Positions 1-8,260 of a stretch of DNA of 64,000 bases are shown here, one piece after another. Positions within the stretch are counted from its first letter, which is position 1; each line of letters opens with the position of its first letter. The DNA lies in assembly GCF_013415125.1 (NCBI RefSeq), contig NZ_JACCDE010000025.1, forward strand, positions 21,546 to 85,545. The letters run 5' to 3'. Made by a program: the position numbers and the translations under genes. Below the pieces are notes generated by a model, which worked only from the letters and a program-made list of their open reading frames with translations, did not search any database and was not told the DNA's origin. This DNA is from Vreelandella glaciei. GTDB taxonomy: Bacteria; Pseudomonadota; Gammaproteobacteria; Pseudomonadales; Halomonadaceae.

Positions 1-303
1 GAATTTAGCTACGATGATGGGCTTCAATACGTTTGCCCAGAGTGTGGCCACGAGTGGTCAAAGGTAGCCGAGGAGAGCGCTGAAGAAGCTTCAGGCGTGC
101 GCGATGCTAACGGCAACATGTTGGTCGACGGCGATAGCGTAACGGTAATCAAGGATTTGAAGGTTAAAGGCAGTTCATTGGTGGTTAAAGTAGGCACCAA
201 AGTGAAGAGCATCCGGTTGGTGGACGGCGATCACGATATCGACTGTAAAATAGACGGCATCGGGCCGATGAAGCTTAAATCTGAATTTGTTAAGAAAGCC
301 TAG
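1..303 (+). CDS. yjdM: PhnA/YjdM-like zinc-ribbon protein, 5' truncated by window edge
   Basis: An open frame enters from the left edge and stops at 301-303. The visible 100 residues contain half of a zinc ribbon (CPECGHEW near residue 12) followed by a beta-rich domain with VRDANGN, LVDGDSV and the ending [10 protein letters not shown], which is the typical C-terminus of the PhnA/YjdM family. Family members are about 110 residues, so only a short N-terminal piece, including the first CxxC pair, is missing. The name comes from linkage to phosphonate genes in E. coli, but the biochemical role is unsettled and no phosphonate genes are seen here. The internal ATG at 118 should not be taken as the start, because the frame is open and family-like upstream of it. 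Confidence 0.85.
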   Translation, partial: EFSYDDGLQYVCPECGHEWSKVAEESAEEASGVRDANGNMLVDGDSVTVIKDLKVKGSSLVVKVGTKVKSIRLVDGDHDIDCKIDGIGPMKLKSEFVKKA

Positions 304-327
304 CGTTAAAGCAGACACTCCAAAAAA

Positions 328-353
328 ATAGCCCTCTGACATCAGGGGGCTAT
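328..353 (+). terminator. Rho-independent terminator after yjdM
   Basis: A 12-bp stem (ATAGCCCTCTGA pairing with TCAGGGGGCTAT, one G-T pair) with a two-base loop lies 25 bases after the yjdM stop. An A7 run precedes it and an AT-rich stretch follows. The A run on the left means it can also act for the leftward pseudogene that ends at 375. Confidence 0.75.
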
Positions 354-374
354 TGATTTATTAGTCGTCTATTT

Positions 375-570
375 TTACACAGTGGTATTGATTTGCGTAC
401 CGACGCTTCCACTTGTGGCGCCTGCGCAACGCTGTCCATTAGCGCAGTAATATGCGCTGCTTGCCCGTCTAACGCCTCTTTAAAAAAAAGCTCAGTTGAG
501 CCTGCTGGGCTACTTGCGCTTGCTGAAGTGCCATTAATGCGCTGATCATATTATTGACTGCTGAATCCAT
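375..570 (-). pseudogene. YjfB-like putative motility protein, frameshifted
   Basis: On the minus strand an ATG at 570 preceded by GAGGATT starts MDSAVNNMISALMALQQAQV, which resembles the YjfB family of short proteins (Pfam 'putative motility protein'). The frame breaks at an eight-base T run (read on the minus strand; A8 at 482-489). After that, family-like residues KEALDGQAAHITALMDS appear in a second frame, and the usual ending SVGTQINTTV with a stop at 375 in a third. At least two frame changes are therefore needed to rebuild the protein. One could be a sequencing or slippage error in the homopolymer, but two argue for decay. No flagellar genes are nearby. Confidence 0.5.
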
Positions 571-699
571 CTTTTAATCCTCGAATAGCAAGCCGCCATC
601 CGCAGTGATGGCACTCAATACTCAGTCGAAATTATCAGAGGCCGCTAATCTGTCTAAAGCGATAGGTAATAGGTAAATGCGCGTAATAGCTTTTTCAAA

Positions 700-714
700 T
701 GATAATGATTGTTG
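700..714. promoter_or_regulatory. Fur-box-like site upstream of the suf cluster
   Basis: TGATAATGATTGTTG matches 12 of 15 positions of the 7-1-7 Fur core TGATAATGATTATCA. It lies 164 bases before the start of the Rrf2 regulator that heads the suf cluster. Iron control of suf by Fur is established in enterobacteria; its operation here is inferred. Confidence 0.45.
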
Positions 715-796
715 TTTTTGATGCGATTAGCGTCGATCGTGCTGTTATTTTGCTCAAATTGCCAACCATTTAGCTCAAGGGCTTCACATCAAATTT

Positions 797-821
797 ATAC
801 AGGACTAAAATGGTACTCAAT
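797..821 (+). promoter_or_regulatory. IscR type-1-like operator before the suf regulator
   Basis: The 25 bases match about 18 positions of the type-1 IscR consensus, including the leading ATAC, the core GACTAAAAT and GT on the far side. The right half is poorer. It lies 56 bases upstream of the regulator start at 878, a usual place for autoregulation by an Rrf2-family Fe-S sensor. Confidence 0.45.
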
Positions 822-877
822 TGATGCAGCCAACTAATTGAATGACTGCGTACCAAGCACATAAAAGGGGAGTCGAC

Positions 878-1342
878 ATGCTCAAGCTTTCTCGGCTGAC
901 AGACTATGCCGCTGTAGTGATGGCACAAATTGCCCGTCACTCCCAAACATCACATGCAGCGGCCGACTTGGCTGAGGCTGTGCAGCTGCCACACCCCACG
1001 GTAAGTAAAACACTTAAAATGTTGGCACGTGCGGGGCTGCTGGTTTCCCAACGTGGTGCTCAAGGCGGTTATCGCTTGGCGCGGCCAGCATCACAGATTA
1101 CGGCAGCCGACATTATTGCGGCGATTGAAGGCCCTGTTGCCATGACCGAGTGTAGCCAAGCGGAAGGCGATTGTGAGCTTGTGGCTACCTGCGGTGTGGC
1201 TGACAACTGGCAGCGGGTTTCATTGGCGATGCGAACGCTGCTTGAAAGCGTGACCTTAGCGCATTTAGCCGATACAGCGCCGATTAAATTGCCGGTGCAA
1301 TTGCCAATTCAAACGATCAGCCTGTCGGCGGTGTCGGCCTAA
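878..1342 (+). CDS. Rrf2-family SUF system regulator (IscR-like)
   Basis: A 154-residue winged-helix repressor of the Rrf2 family. The start at 878 is chosen over an in-frame ATG at 842 because AAGGGGAG lies just before it and the protein then opens with MLKLSRLTDYAAVVM, the usual Rrf2 N-terminus. The helix-turn-helix spans about residues 26-50 (PHPTVSKTLKMLARAG), followed by the wing QRGAQGGYRLAR. Three cysteines with C-x6-C-x5-C spacing (CSQAEGDCELVATC) match the Fe-S ligands of IscR. It sits 78 bases upstream of sufB in the same direction, so it is the likely Fe-S-responsive regulator of the operon and of itself. Members of this clade are annotated 'SUF system Fe-S cluster assembly regulator'. 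Confidence 0.9.
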   Translation: MLKLSRLTDYAAVVMAQIARHSQTSHAAADLAEAVQLPHPTVSKTLKMLARAGLLVSQRGAQGGYRLARPASQITAADIIAAIEGPVAMTECSQAEGDCELVATCGVADNWQRVSLAMRTLLESVTLAHLADTAPIKLPVQLPIQTISLSAVSA

Positions 1343-1420
1343 TAGCGGCACAAGTACAGCAGGCCTACTTTATTATTAAAGGCGATAACCTCGCCACCCA
1401 ACTGCCCGGAGGGTATCACC

Positions 1421-2863
1421 ATGGCAAGCGAAGAAATGGAACAGTTGGTTCGTCGCGAATACAAAGACGGCTTCGTAACCGATATTGAGAGCGACACCCT
1501 GCCACCTGGCCTGGATGAAAACACCATCGCCTTTATTTCCAAGAAGAAGGGCGAACCCGAGTGGATGCTGGAGTGGCGCCTGGATGCCTATCGTCAGTGG
1601 TTGAAGATGGAGGCACCATCTTGGGCGCATCTTGACTATCCGCCGATCAATTACCAATCGATTTCCTATTTCAGTGCGCCGAAGCGCCCGGAAGACGGCC
1701 CGCAGAGCCTGGATGAAGTCGACCCCAAGCTGCTGGAAACCTATGAGAAGTTGGGCATTCCGCTACACGAACGTGCGGCGCTGGCAGGCGTGGCAGTAGA
1801 CGCAGTATTCGACTCGGTGTCGGTTGCGACCACTTTCAAAAAACAGCTGGGTGAGGCAGGCGTTATTTTCTGCTCTATCTCCGAGGCTATCCGCGACTAC
1901 CCGGAACTGATCAAGCAGTATCTGGGCACCGTAGTGCCTGTGGCAGACAACTACTTTGCGGCGCTGAACTCAGCGGTATTCACCGACGGCTCCTTTGTAT
2001 TTGTGCCGGAAGGCGTGACCTGCCCGATGGAGCTGTCCACTTACTTCCGCATTAACGCGGCCAATACCGGCCAGTTTGAGCGCACGCTGATTATTTGCGA
2101 AAGCCGCGCCCAGGTTTCCTACCTGGAGGGCTGTACCGCGCCAATGCGCGATGAAAACCAGCTGCACGCCGCGGTGGTAGAGCTTGTCGCCCTAGACGAC
2201 GCCTATATCAAATACTCCACGGTACAGAACTGGTATCCCGGTGATGAGAATGGCAAGGGCGGTATCTACAACTTCGTTACTAAGCGTGGCGACTGCCGTG
2301 GCGACCGCTCGCGCATCAGCTGGACGCAGGTAGAGACCGGCTCGGCGATTACCTGGAAATACCCTTCCTGCGTTTTACGGGGTAAAGACAGTATCGGCGA
2401 GTTCTACTCTGTTGCGGTCACGAATGGCCGCCAACAGGCCGATACCGGCACCAAGATGATTCACATTGGCGAAGGTACCCGTTCGTATATCGTTGCTAAA
2501 GGTATCTCTGCCGGTCGCAGCAATCAGTCGTATCGCGGCTTGGTGAAAATCGCCCCGCGCGCCAAAGGGGCACGTAACTTTACCCAGTGTGACTCTTTGC
2601 TGATTGGCGATAAGTGCGGTGCGCACACCTTCCCTTATCAAGAAATTGGCAACAGTACGGCGACCATTGAGCACGAAGCGACCACTTCTAAAATCGGTGA
2701 AGACCAGCTGTTCTACTGCCAGAGCCGCGGTATCTCGGAAGAAGACGCGGTCAGCATGATTGTGAATGGCTTCTGTAAAGACGTCTTCCAAGAGCTGCCG
2801 ATGGAGTTTGCCGTGGAAGCGGAAGCGCTGCTCAACGTTACCCTGGAAGGTGCGGTAGGTTAA
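1421..2863 (+). CDS. sufB: Fe-S cluster assembly scaffold subunit SufB
   Basis: A 480-residue SufB, full length for the family. SufB with SufC and SufD forms the cytosolic SufBC2D scaffold on which Fe-S clusters are built from SufS-derived sulfur. Family signatures are visible: an N-terminal helical region, [27 protein letters not shown], and the C-terminal core [19 protein letters not shown] with the conserved cysteine and histidine used at the SufB-SufD interface. GGAGGGT sits 8 bases before the ATG. It is the first structural gene of the cluster and is followed 71 bases later by sufC. Confidence 0.97.
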   Translation: MASEEMEQLVRREYKDGFVTDIESDTLPPGLDENTIAFISKKKGEPEWMLEWRLDAYRQWLKMEAPSWAHLDYPPINYQSISYFSAPKRPEDGPQSLDEVDPKLLETYEKLGIPLHERAALAGVAVDAVFDSVSVATTFKKQLGEAGVIFCSISEAIRDYPELIKQYLGTVVPVADNYFAALNSAVFTDGSFVFVPEGVTCPMELSTYFRINAANTGQFERTLIICESRAQVSYLEGCTAPMRDENQLHAAVVELVALDDAYIKYSTVQNWYPGDENGKGGIYNFVTKRGDCRGDRSRISWTQVETGSAITWKYPSCVLRGKDSIGEFYSVAVTNGRQQADTGTKMIHIGEGTRSYIVAKGISAGRSNQSYRGLVKIAPRAKGARNFTQCDSLLIGDKCGAHTFPYQEIGNSTATIEHEATTSKIGEDQLFYCQSRGISEEDAVSMIVNGFCKDVFQELPMEFAVEAEALLNVTLEGAVG

Positions 2864-2934
2864 TCCCTAGCCGTTCAGTCACTCATTTTATTAGTGTCGC
2901 CGTAGCGACTCGCCAGAATTATAAGGTAATCAAT

Positions 2935-3684
2935 ATGTTGCAAGTTAATGATTTACACGTCACCGTCGAAGGCAATGAAATTCTGAAAGGACTCACCCTG
3001 ACTATCAACGCGGGTGAAGTGCACGCCATCATGGGGCCGAATGGCGCGGGTAAATCGACGCTATCGGCAGTCATTGCCGGTAAAGATGGCTACGAAGTCA
3101 CTCAGGGCACGGTTACCTTTGAAGGCAAAGACGTGCTTGAGATGGAAATTGAAGAGCGCGCCCAGGCTGGCTTGCTGCTGGGTTTCCAGTACCCGGTCGA
3201 GATTCCAGGGGTTAAGAATATCTACCTGCTGAAGTCTGCGCTTAATGCCCAGCGTGTCGCTCGCGGCGAAGGTGAAATGCCAGCGCCGGAGTTTATGAAG
3301 CTGGTGAAAGAGAAGCTTGGTTACATGAAAATGGACGCTAGCTTCCTGCAGCGCGCCGTTAACGAAGGTTTCTCAGGCGGCGAGAAAAAACGCAACGAGA
3401 TCCTGCAAATGCTGGTGCTTCAGCCGAAGCTTGCCATGCTCGATGAGATCGATTCCGGCCTGGATATCGACGCCATGAAAGTGGTCGCCGATGGTGTCAA
3501 CAGCCTGCGCGCTGAAGACCGCGCCATTCTGCTGGTCACCCACTACCAGCGTCTGCTGGATTACATCATTCCCGACAAGGTTCATGTCTTGGTCGATGGC
3601 CGTATTGTCAAAACTGGCGACGCTGAGCTGGCCAAACAGCTGGAAGCCAATGGGTACGAAGGTATCGAGGAGTCTGTGGCATGA
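2935..3684 (+). CDS. sufC: Fe-S cluster assembly ATPase SufC
   Basis: A 249-residue ABC-type ATPase without membrane segments. Walker A is GPNGAGKSTL (about residues 35-44), the Q-loop is in LGFQYPVEIPG, the ABC signature is FSGGEKKRNE, and Walker B with its catalytic Glu is LAMLDEIDSGLD. SufC drives conformational changes in the SufB-SufD scaffold rather than transport. AAGGT precedes the ATG. Its stop overlaps the sufD start by four bases (ATGA), indicating translational coupling. Confidence 0.97.
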   Translation: MLQVNDLHVTVEGNEILKGLTLTINAGEVHAIMGPNGAGKSTLSAVIAGKDGYEVTQGTVTFEGKDVLEMEIEERAQAGLLLGFQYPVEIPGVKNIYLLKSALNAQRVARGEGEMPAPEFMKLVKEKLGYMKMDASFLQRAVNEGFSGGEKKRNEILQMLVLQPKLAMLDEIDSGLDIDAMKVVADGVNSLRAEDRAILLVTHYQRLLDYIIPDKVHVLVDGRIVKTGDAELAKQLEANGYEGIEESVA

Positions 3685-5021
3685 GCGATACGCAAACCTT
3701 TTTAGACACGCTGAAGGCGCGCAGCTCGAACTACACGGCGGAACCCACCTGGATTGCCGCTCGTCGTCAGGCAGGTGCCGCACGTTTTGAGGCGCTGGGT
3801 TTTCCCACTCGTCGCGATGAAGAGTGGAAGTACACCGACGTGCGCTCGATTGCCCAGGGTAACTTTGCGCTAGCTGACAACGCCGAGTTCTCTCAGGCCA
3901 GTGCCGCGGCGCTAACGCTGCCCATTGATGCTTACCGCTTAACCTTTGTGGATGGCGTTTTCTCATCGGCGCTTTCGGATCTGGACTCGCTGCCGTCAAG
4001 CGTCCAGGTGTTACCGCTTTCCAAGGCGCTGGCGGAGAACCACGAAGCGGTTGGTGGCCCGCTGGGTCGCTTAACTGGGGTGGATTTCTCACCGTTTGCG
4101 GCGCTGAATACGGCGTTTATGGAAGAGGGCGCTGTGGTTCGCATTGCACCGGGAGCAGTCGTTGAGAAACCTATCCTGCTGCAGTTTCTGTCCCGCGCTG
4201 GCCAGCCAGTGATGTGCCACCCGCGCGTACTGGTGGAAGCAGGTAGCCGCAGCGAAGCCACGCTGATTGAACACTACACCGGTGAAAGCGAAGCGACTAA
4301 CTTCACTAACGTGGTTGGCGAACTGATGCTCGACCGTGGGGCGATTCTTGCTCACTACAAACTTCAAGAAGCACCGTTGGGTGATATGCACGTGGCGAGC
4401 ATTCACGTGGAGCAGGGCCGCGACACGCGCTATACCTCCTACAACCTGAGCCTGGGCGGTGCGCTGGTGCGTAACGACTTGATCAGCGACTTGAACGGCC
4501 AGGGCGCTGAAACCAACTTCCTGGGCCTGTTCTTTGGTCAGGGTCGTCAGCACGTCGATAACCACACCAAGGTCAACCACAATGCGCCGCTGACGTTCTC
4601 CAATGAGAACTACAAAGGCATTCTGGATGACCGCGCTCACGGCGTGTTTAACGGCAAGGTCTACGTCAAGCGCGACAGCCAGAAAATTGAAGGGTTTCAG
4701 AGCAATCAAAACCTACTGCTGTCGGATCGTGCCCACATCGATGCCAAGCCTGAGCTTGAAATCTACGCCGATGATGTTAAGTGTTCACACGGCACCACTA
4801 CCGGCCAGCTGGACGAAGAGGCGATCTATGCCCTGCGCACGCGCGGTATCGATGAAGCCACCGCACGAGGCCTGTTAACCCTCGCCTTTGCGGGAGAGGT
4901 GTTGGATAAAGTTAGCCTGGATGCGATTGCCGAGCGCGTTGAACTCGCGGTTGCGGGTAAGTTGCCGGAGCGCTTTAATCTTGCTGGGCTTGTTGAAGCG
5001 GCAGCCGCAATTAACGACTAG
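3681..5021 (+). CDS. sufD: Fe-S cluster assembly subunit SufD
   Basis: A 446-residue SufD, the partner of SufB in the SufBC2D complex. The N-terminal helical part contains FPTRRDEEWKYTDV. The middle is a right-handed beta-helix, and the C-terminal core carries HNAPLTFSNENYKGIL, FQSNQNLLLSD and KCSHGTTTGQLDEEAIYALRTRGI cut into family blocks. The conserved Cys-Ser-His (VKCSHG) is the SufD interface motif. It starts within the sufC stop codon. It is followed by an 83-base spacer of degenerate repeats before sufS. Confidence 0.96.
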   Translation: MSDTQTFLDTLKARSSNYTAEPTWIAARRQAGAARFEALGFPTRRDEEWKYTDVRSIAQGNFALADNAEFSQASAAALTLPIDAYRLTFVDGVFSSALSDLDSLPSSVQVLPLSKALAENHEAVGGPLGRLTGVDFSPFAALNTAFMEEGAVVRIAPGAVVEKPILLQFLSRAGQPVMCHPRVLVEAGSRSEATLIEHYTGESEATNFTNVVGELMLDRGAILAHYKLQEAPLGDMHVASIHVEQGRDTRYTSYNLSLGGALVRNDLISDLNGQGAETNFLGLFFGQGRQHVDNHTKVNHNAPLTFSNENYKGILDDRAHGVFNGKVYVKRDSQKIEGFQSNQNLLLSDRAHIDAKPELEIYADDVKCSHGTTTGQLDEEAIYALRTRGIDEATARGLLTLAFAGEVLDKVSLDAIAERVELAVAGKLPERFNLAGLVEAAAAIND

Positions 5022-5022
5022 C

Positions 5023-5087
5023 TCTTTAAGACCCGCTTTTAAAGGTCAGCTTTTAAAGGCCCGCTGTTAAAGACCAGCTTCAAGGGC
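5023..5087 (+). repeat. Degenerate short tandem repeats between sufD and sufS
   Basis: About five imperfect copies of a 14-15 base unit close to GCTTTTAAAGGYCA run head to tail from just after the sufD stop to the sufS ribosome-binding site. Related units reappear at 6371-6417 between sufS and sufT. They contain no T-run terminator. They could affect mRNA processing between the two genes, or be simple slippage expansion. Confidence 0.6.
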
Positions 5088-5104
5088 TCAACGAGGAGTG
5101 ATTG

Positions 5105-6370
5105 ATGCCAAATACCGTTATTGAGCAGGCGCCCACGCAAGTGCAAGCACCCTTTGATGTCGCCCGTCTGCGTCAGGATTTTCCGGTGCTTGCCCGTGAA
5201 GTGCACGGCAAACCGTTAATCTATTTAGACAATGCGGCGACTAGCCAGACGCCTCAACAGGTGATTGACGTTTTTAGCGATTACTACTCGCGCTATAACG
5301 CCAATATTCACCGTGGGCTACATACCCTCGCCGATGAGGCGACGGCGGCGTTCGAAGGCACGCGTCACAAGGTTCGGGCTTTTCTCAACGCGGAAGATGC
5401 GCGTCAGATCATCTTTACCCGTGGCACCACGGAAGCCATCAATCTAGTCGTGCAGAGCTGGGGGCGTAAAACCCTCTCACCTGGCGATGAAGTGCTGATC
5501 TCAATGTTGGAGCACCACTCCAATATTGTGCCCTGGCAATTATTGGCCGCCGAGATCGGGTTTACCATTAAGGTGATTCCCGTTGAAGCCAATGGCGCAT
5601 TGGATATGGCTGCTTATCGCGCACTGCTGAGTGAGCGTACAAAACTGGTAGCGGTCAATCATGTCTCTAATGCGTTAGGGACTATTAACCCTGTGCGGGA
5701 AATGGCGGCACTTGCCCACCAGCACGGTGCCTTGATTCTGATTGATGGCGCCCAAGCTGCCCCTCATCAGGTAGTCGATGTGCAGGCGATTGATGCTGAC
5801 TTTTACGCCTTCTCTGGCCACAAAGTGTATGGGCCAACCGGCGTAGGCGTGCTGTATGGCAAGCAGGCTTTGCTGGAAGCGATGCCGCCTTGGCAGGGCG
5901 GCGGTGAGATGATTAAAACCGTCTCTTTCGGTGCAGGCACCACCTTCGCCGATATTCCGCACAAGTTTGAAGCCGGAACGCCCGCCATTGCGGAAGTCAT
6001 TGCTCTGGGGCGTGCACTTGAGTGGGTAGAAAGCGTTGGTGTTGATGCCATCGGCGAGTGGGAAGGGCAATTGCTTTACCGCGCGACGCAAGCAGCTGGA
6101 CGAATCGATGGGCTGCGTATTTTAGGCACCGCACCGCAAAAAGCAGGCGTGCTTTCGTTTGTGGTGGAAAGGGCGCATTCGCAAGACATCGGCTTATTGA
6201 TAGATCAACTCGGCGTGGCTATTCGTACCGGCCACCACTGTGCGCAGCCCTTGCTGCATCATTTCGGAGTCGATGCGACGTGCCGTGCTTCATTTGCTGC
6301 GTATAATACGCTCGAAGAAGTGGATAGCTTTATTGAAGCACTCAACCGTGTCATTGGTATGGTGCGTTAA
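5105..6370 (+). CDS. sufS: Cysteine desulfurase SufS
   Basis: A 421-residue group II cysteine desulfurase, PLP-dependent, that removes sulfur from cysteine and passes it to the SufBCD scaffold. The ATG at 5105 is preferred to the overlapping TTG at 5102 because GAGGAG lies six bases upstream. Visible signatures are YLDNAATSQ, SMLEHHSNIVPW, the PLP-lysine segment YAFSGHKVYGPTG, and the active-site loop RTGHHCAQPLL with the catalytic Cys. No sufE or sufU follows, so the sulfur-transfer partner must be elsewhere or replaced. Confidence 0.96.
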   Translation: MPNTVIEQAPTQVQAPFDVARLRQDFPVLAREVHGKPLIYLDNAATSQTPQQVIDVFSDYYSRYNANIHRGLHTLADEATAAFEGTRHKVRAFLNAEDARQIIFTRGTTEAINLVVQSWGRKTLSPGDEVLISMLEHHSNIVPWQLLAAEIGFTIKVIPVEANGALDMAAYRALLSERTKLVAVNHVSNALGTINPVREMAALAHQHGALILIDGAQAAPHQVVDVQAIDADFYAFSGHKVYGPTGVGVLYGKQALLEAMPPWQGGGEMIKTVSFGAGTTFADIPHKFEAGTPAIAEVIALGRALEWVESVGVDAIGEWEGQLLYRATQAAGRIDGLRILGTAPQKAGVLSFVVERAHSQDIGLLIDQLGVAIRTGHHCAQPLLHHFGVDATCRASFAAYNTLEEVDSFIEALNRVIGMVR

Positions 6371-6417
6371 GGTCGGTTCTTTAAGGCCAGCTCTTTGAAG
6401 AACGTTTTTAAGGACAG
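6371..6417 (+). repeat. Degenerate repeats between sufS and sufT
   Basis: Three imperfect units built on TTTAAGG(C/A)CAG follow directly on the sufS stop and end at the sufT ribosome-binding site (AGGACAG). They resemble the repeats at 5023-5087, so both spacers flanking sufS are filled by the same kind of sequence. Confidence 0.5.
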
Positions 6418-6419
6418 AT

Positions 6420-6989
6420 ATGGATCTTGAGCAAGTAGCCAGTCTCGAACGGGGTCAACAGTTGCCGCTCCAGCGCGATGTGGAGGCTATTGCCATTCCG
6501 TTTGGTAGTACGGAAACACTGGCCGAAGATAGCGTTGTTAGTGTTATGCAGGCGAAAGGCAGTACGGTAAGCGTTGGTTTTGAAGGGCGCCTCTACTTGA
6601 TTGAGGGGCGCAACTTGGATGCTTTGGGACTTGAGCCGCTACCGCGTCCTACGCTGCCTGAAACGGCTACCGAAGAGGAGATAGAGCAGTTCGTGTGGGA
6701 CCAGCTACGTACCTGCTTTGATCCGGAGATTCCGGTCAATATCGTTGACCTGGGTTTGGTTTACGGTTGCCGAATTGATCGTCTTATCAGTGGTGAGCGC
6801 ATCGCTACTATCCGTATGACGTTGACCGCTCCCGGCTGTGGGATGGGTGATGTGATCGCTGCAGATGCGCGCAATAAGATTCTCGGCGCGCCGCAGATCA
6901 GCAAGGTTCACACGGAAATTGTCTTCAGCCCGCCCTGGAGCCGTGGCATGATGAGTGACGAGGCCAAGCTTGAACTCGGCATGTTCTAA
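6420..6989 (+). CDS. sufT: Fe-S assembly auxiliary protein SufT (MIP18/DUF59 family)
   Basis: A 189-residue protein with a C-terminal MIP18 (DUF59) domain: DPEIPVNIVDLGLVYG around residue 102 and MTLTAPGCGMGDVI around residue 138, which carries the conserved Cys. The N-terminal 80 residues are the extension typical of bacterial SufT. SufT supports maturation or carriage of Fe-S clusters, especially under high demand. AGGACAG precedes the start, 49 bases after sufS, so it is probably the last suf gene of the operon. Confidence 0.92.
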   Translation: MDLEQVASLERGQQLPLQRDVEAIAIPFGSTETLAEDSVVSVMQAKGSTVSVGFEGRLYLIEGRNLDALGLEPLPRPTLPETATEEEIEQFVWDQLRTCFDPEIPVNIVDLGLVYGCRIDRLISGERIATIRMTLTAPGCGMGDVIAADARNKILGAPQISKVHTEIVFSPPWSRGMMSDEAKLELGMF

Positions 6990-7007
6990 CCCCGGCTGGG
7001 GAGCTGG

Positions 7008-7730
7008 ATGCATAACCTTTTGTTGAAATGGCTGAAGCGTTTATTAATGTCGCTAGGAGCACTGTCGCTGCTGGCGACATTGCTGTTTATAGGCGGCAAT
7101 TTTTGGGTGCTCGCGACGACCGCCGCTTACATTGAGCGTCAGCCGCAGCAGTGTCGTCCAGCAGAGGTGGGGATTGTCTTCGGTACGTCTCACTGGACGC
7201 GTAGTGGGGTGCGAAACCCGCACTTCCATGCACGCATGCGAACCGCTGCTACTTTAATTGAACAGTCCCAGGTCGAGCATCTTTTGCTCTCCGGGGATAA
7301 TCGTACCCAGGCGTATAACGAGCCACGGGCAATGTGGCGCGAGCTATATCGTCGCGGCGTCGCGCCTGAGCAGTTGACCATGGATTTTGCTGGCTTTAGC
7401 ACCTACGACACGCTAGCGCGCGCCCGGGACGTCTTTCAGCTTGATAAAGCCCTGTTGGTCACCCAGAGCTGGCATCTCCCCCGCGCGGTATATATTGGGC
7501 GCGCGCTAGGCATCGATGTCACTGGCTGCGTGGCGGATGATCCTAAAGTAACGGTGGGATGGCGTTTAAAGCTGCGCGAGTGGGCGGCGCGGGTGGCCAC
7601 CCTGGGCGATCTATACGTGTGGAAGAGAGAGCCCTATTTCCTGGGTACGCCCGAGCCCATAGAGATACCGAGACGTGCCCCTATCGACCTTATTCTGCCG
7701 TCATTGAACGATCGTTTTACCAATCCCTAG
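7008..7730 (+). CDS. SanA/YdcF-family envelope protein (DUF218)
   Basis: A 240-residue protein with an N-terminal signal anchor (about residues 9-35, LLMSLGALSLLATLLFIGG) and a periplasmic DUF218 domain. Family motifs are IVFGTSHW, HFHARMRTAATLIEQ, LLLSGDNR, the Asp-containing DFAGFSTYDTLARA and VTQSWHLPRAVYI. SanA-type members affect envelope permeability and vancomycin sensitivity in enterobacteria; the enzymatic activity is unknown. GGGGAG precedes the ATG, 18 bases after sufT, so it may be read with the suf genes. It ends four bases into the opposing gene. Confidence 0.85.
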   Translation: MHNLLLKWLKRLLMSLGALSLLATLLFIGGNFWVLATTAAYIERQPQQCRPAEVGIVFGTSHWTRSGVRNPHFHARMRTAATLIEQSQVEHLLLSGDNRTQAYNEPRAMWRELYRRGVAPEQLTMDFAGFSTYDTLARARDVFQLDKALLVTQSWHLPRAVYIGRALGIDVTGCVADDPKVTVGWRLKLREWAARVATLGDLYVWKREPYFLGTPEPIEIPRRAPIDLILPSLNDRFTNP

Positions 7731-8173
7731 CGGTGGGTTTTGCGCTTTTGCAGCGCATACAGCTCGCGGATTAGTTTACGGCACCCTTGCATGCACTCCT
7801 CTACTACCGGTTCGATCGGGTCGGGTAGCGGGTGGGTATACAGCGAGGAGAGCGCCTGCATTAATACACGCTCTTGCTCCAATAGCTCATTGATGAGTAC
7901 TTGGCTATCGTTGCCGACGAAGCTTTTTAGACGGCTCCAAAGCCATAAGAAATCATCGCGCTCAACGTCTGCATCCCGGGGCAGCATTTTCAAATGCGCA
8001 CGGGCAAGTTCCTGCAACTTGCGCATCTGCTTGAGCCGCGCAGTGTAATGCGGCTTTAAAGCGTCACGCAGCGAGGGCCGCAGGCGTTCGATATTGTCTT
8101 GGAAATAATCAATGCTATCGGCCAGCGCTTCCAATACGCTGTCCATCGCCACTTGGCGATTATCGAGAAACAT
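7727..8173 (-). CDS. Uncharacterised helical protein, possibly DUF2383/PA2169-like
   Basis: A 148-residue, predicted all-helical soluble protein with many charged residues. The opening SVLEALADSIDYFQDNIERL and the later block WLWSRLKSFVGNDSQVLINEL with EQERVLMQAL resemble the four-helix-bundle PA2169/DUF2383 group, but the match is by eye only. No signal peptide or catalytic motif is seen. GGAGGTAG lies before the ATG. It faces the SanA-like gene tail to tail with a four-base overlap and lies downstream of rimK in the same direction, 87 bases away. Confidence 0.6.
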   Translation of the reverse strand: MFLDNRQVAMDSVLEALADSIDYFQDNIERLRPSLRDALKPHYTARLKQMRKLQELARAHLKMLPRDADVERDDFLWLWSRLKSFVGNDSQVLINELLEQERVLMQALSSLYTHPLPDPIEPVVEECMQGCRKLIRELYALQKRKTHR

Positions 8174-8205
8174 GAGCGTCTACCTCCTTCGGTGACGCAG
8201 ATTGT

Positions 8206-8234
8206 GGGGGTGACAGCGACTATTTGCCACCCCC
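8206..8234. other. Hairpin downstream of rimK
   Basis: GGGGGTG pairs with CACCCCC across a 15-base loop, between the rimK stop and the next leftward gene. There is no T-tract on the leftward side, so it is at best a weak terminator or an mRNA 3' end stabiliser. Confidence 0.35.
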
Positions 8235-8260
8235 GAAGCGGATTATTTTAATATTTTGCC

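Noticed and set aside
3373..4709. Long minus-strand frames over sufC/sufD
   Set aside because: Mirror frames of well-conserved suf genes; compositionally odd (Arg/Pro/His-rich) and without ribosome-binding sites.
5023..5087. CRISPR-like short repeats
   Set aside because: Units are 14-15 bases, degenerate and without unique spacers; no cas genes are present.
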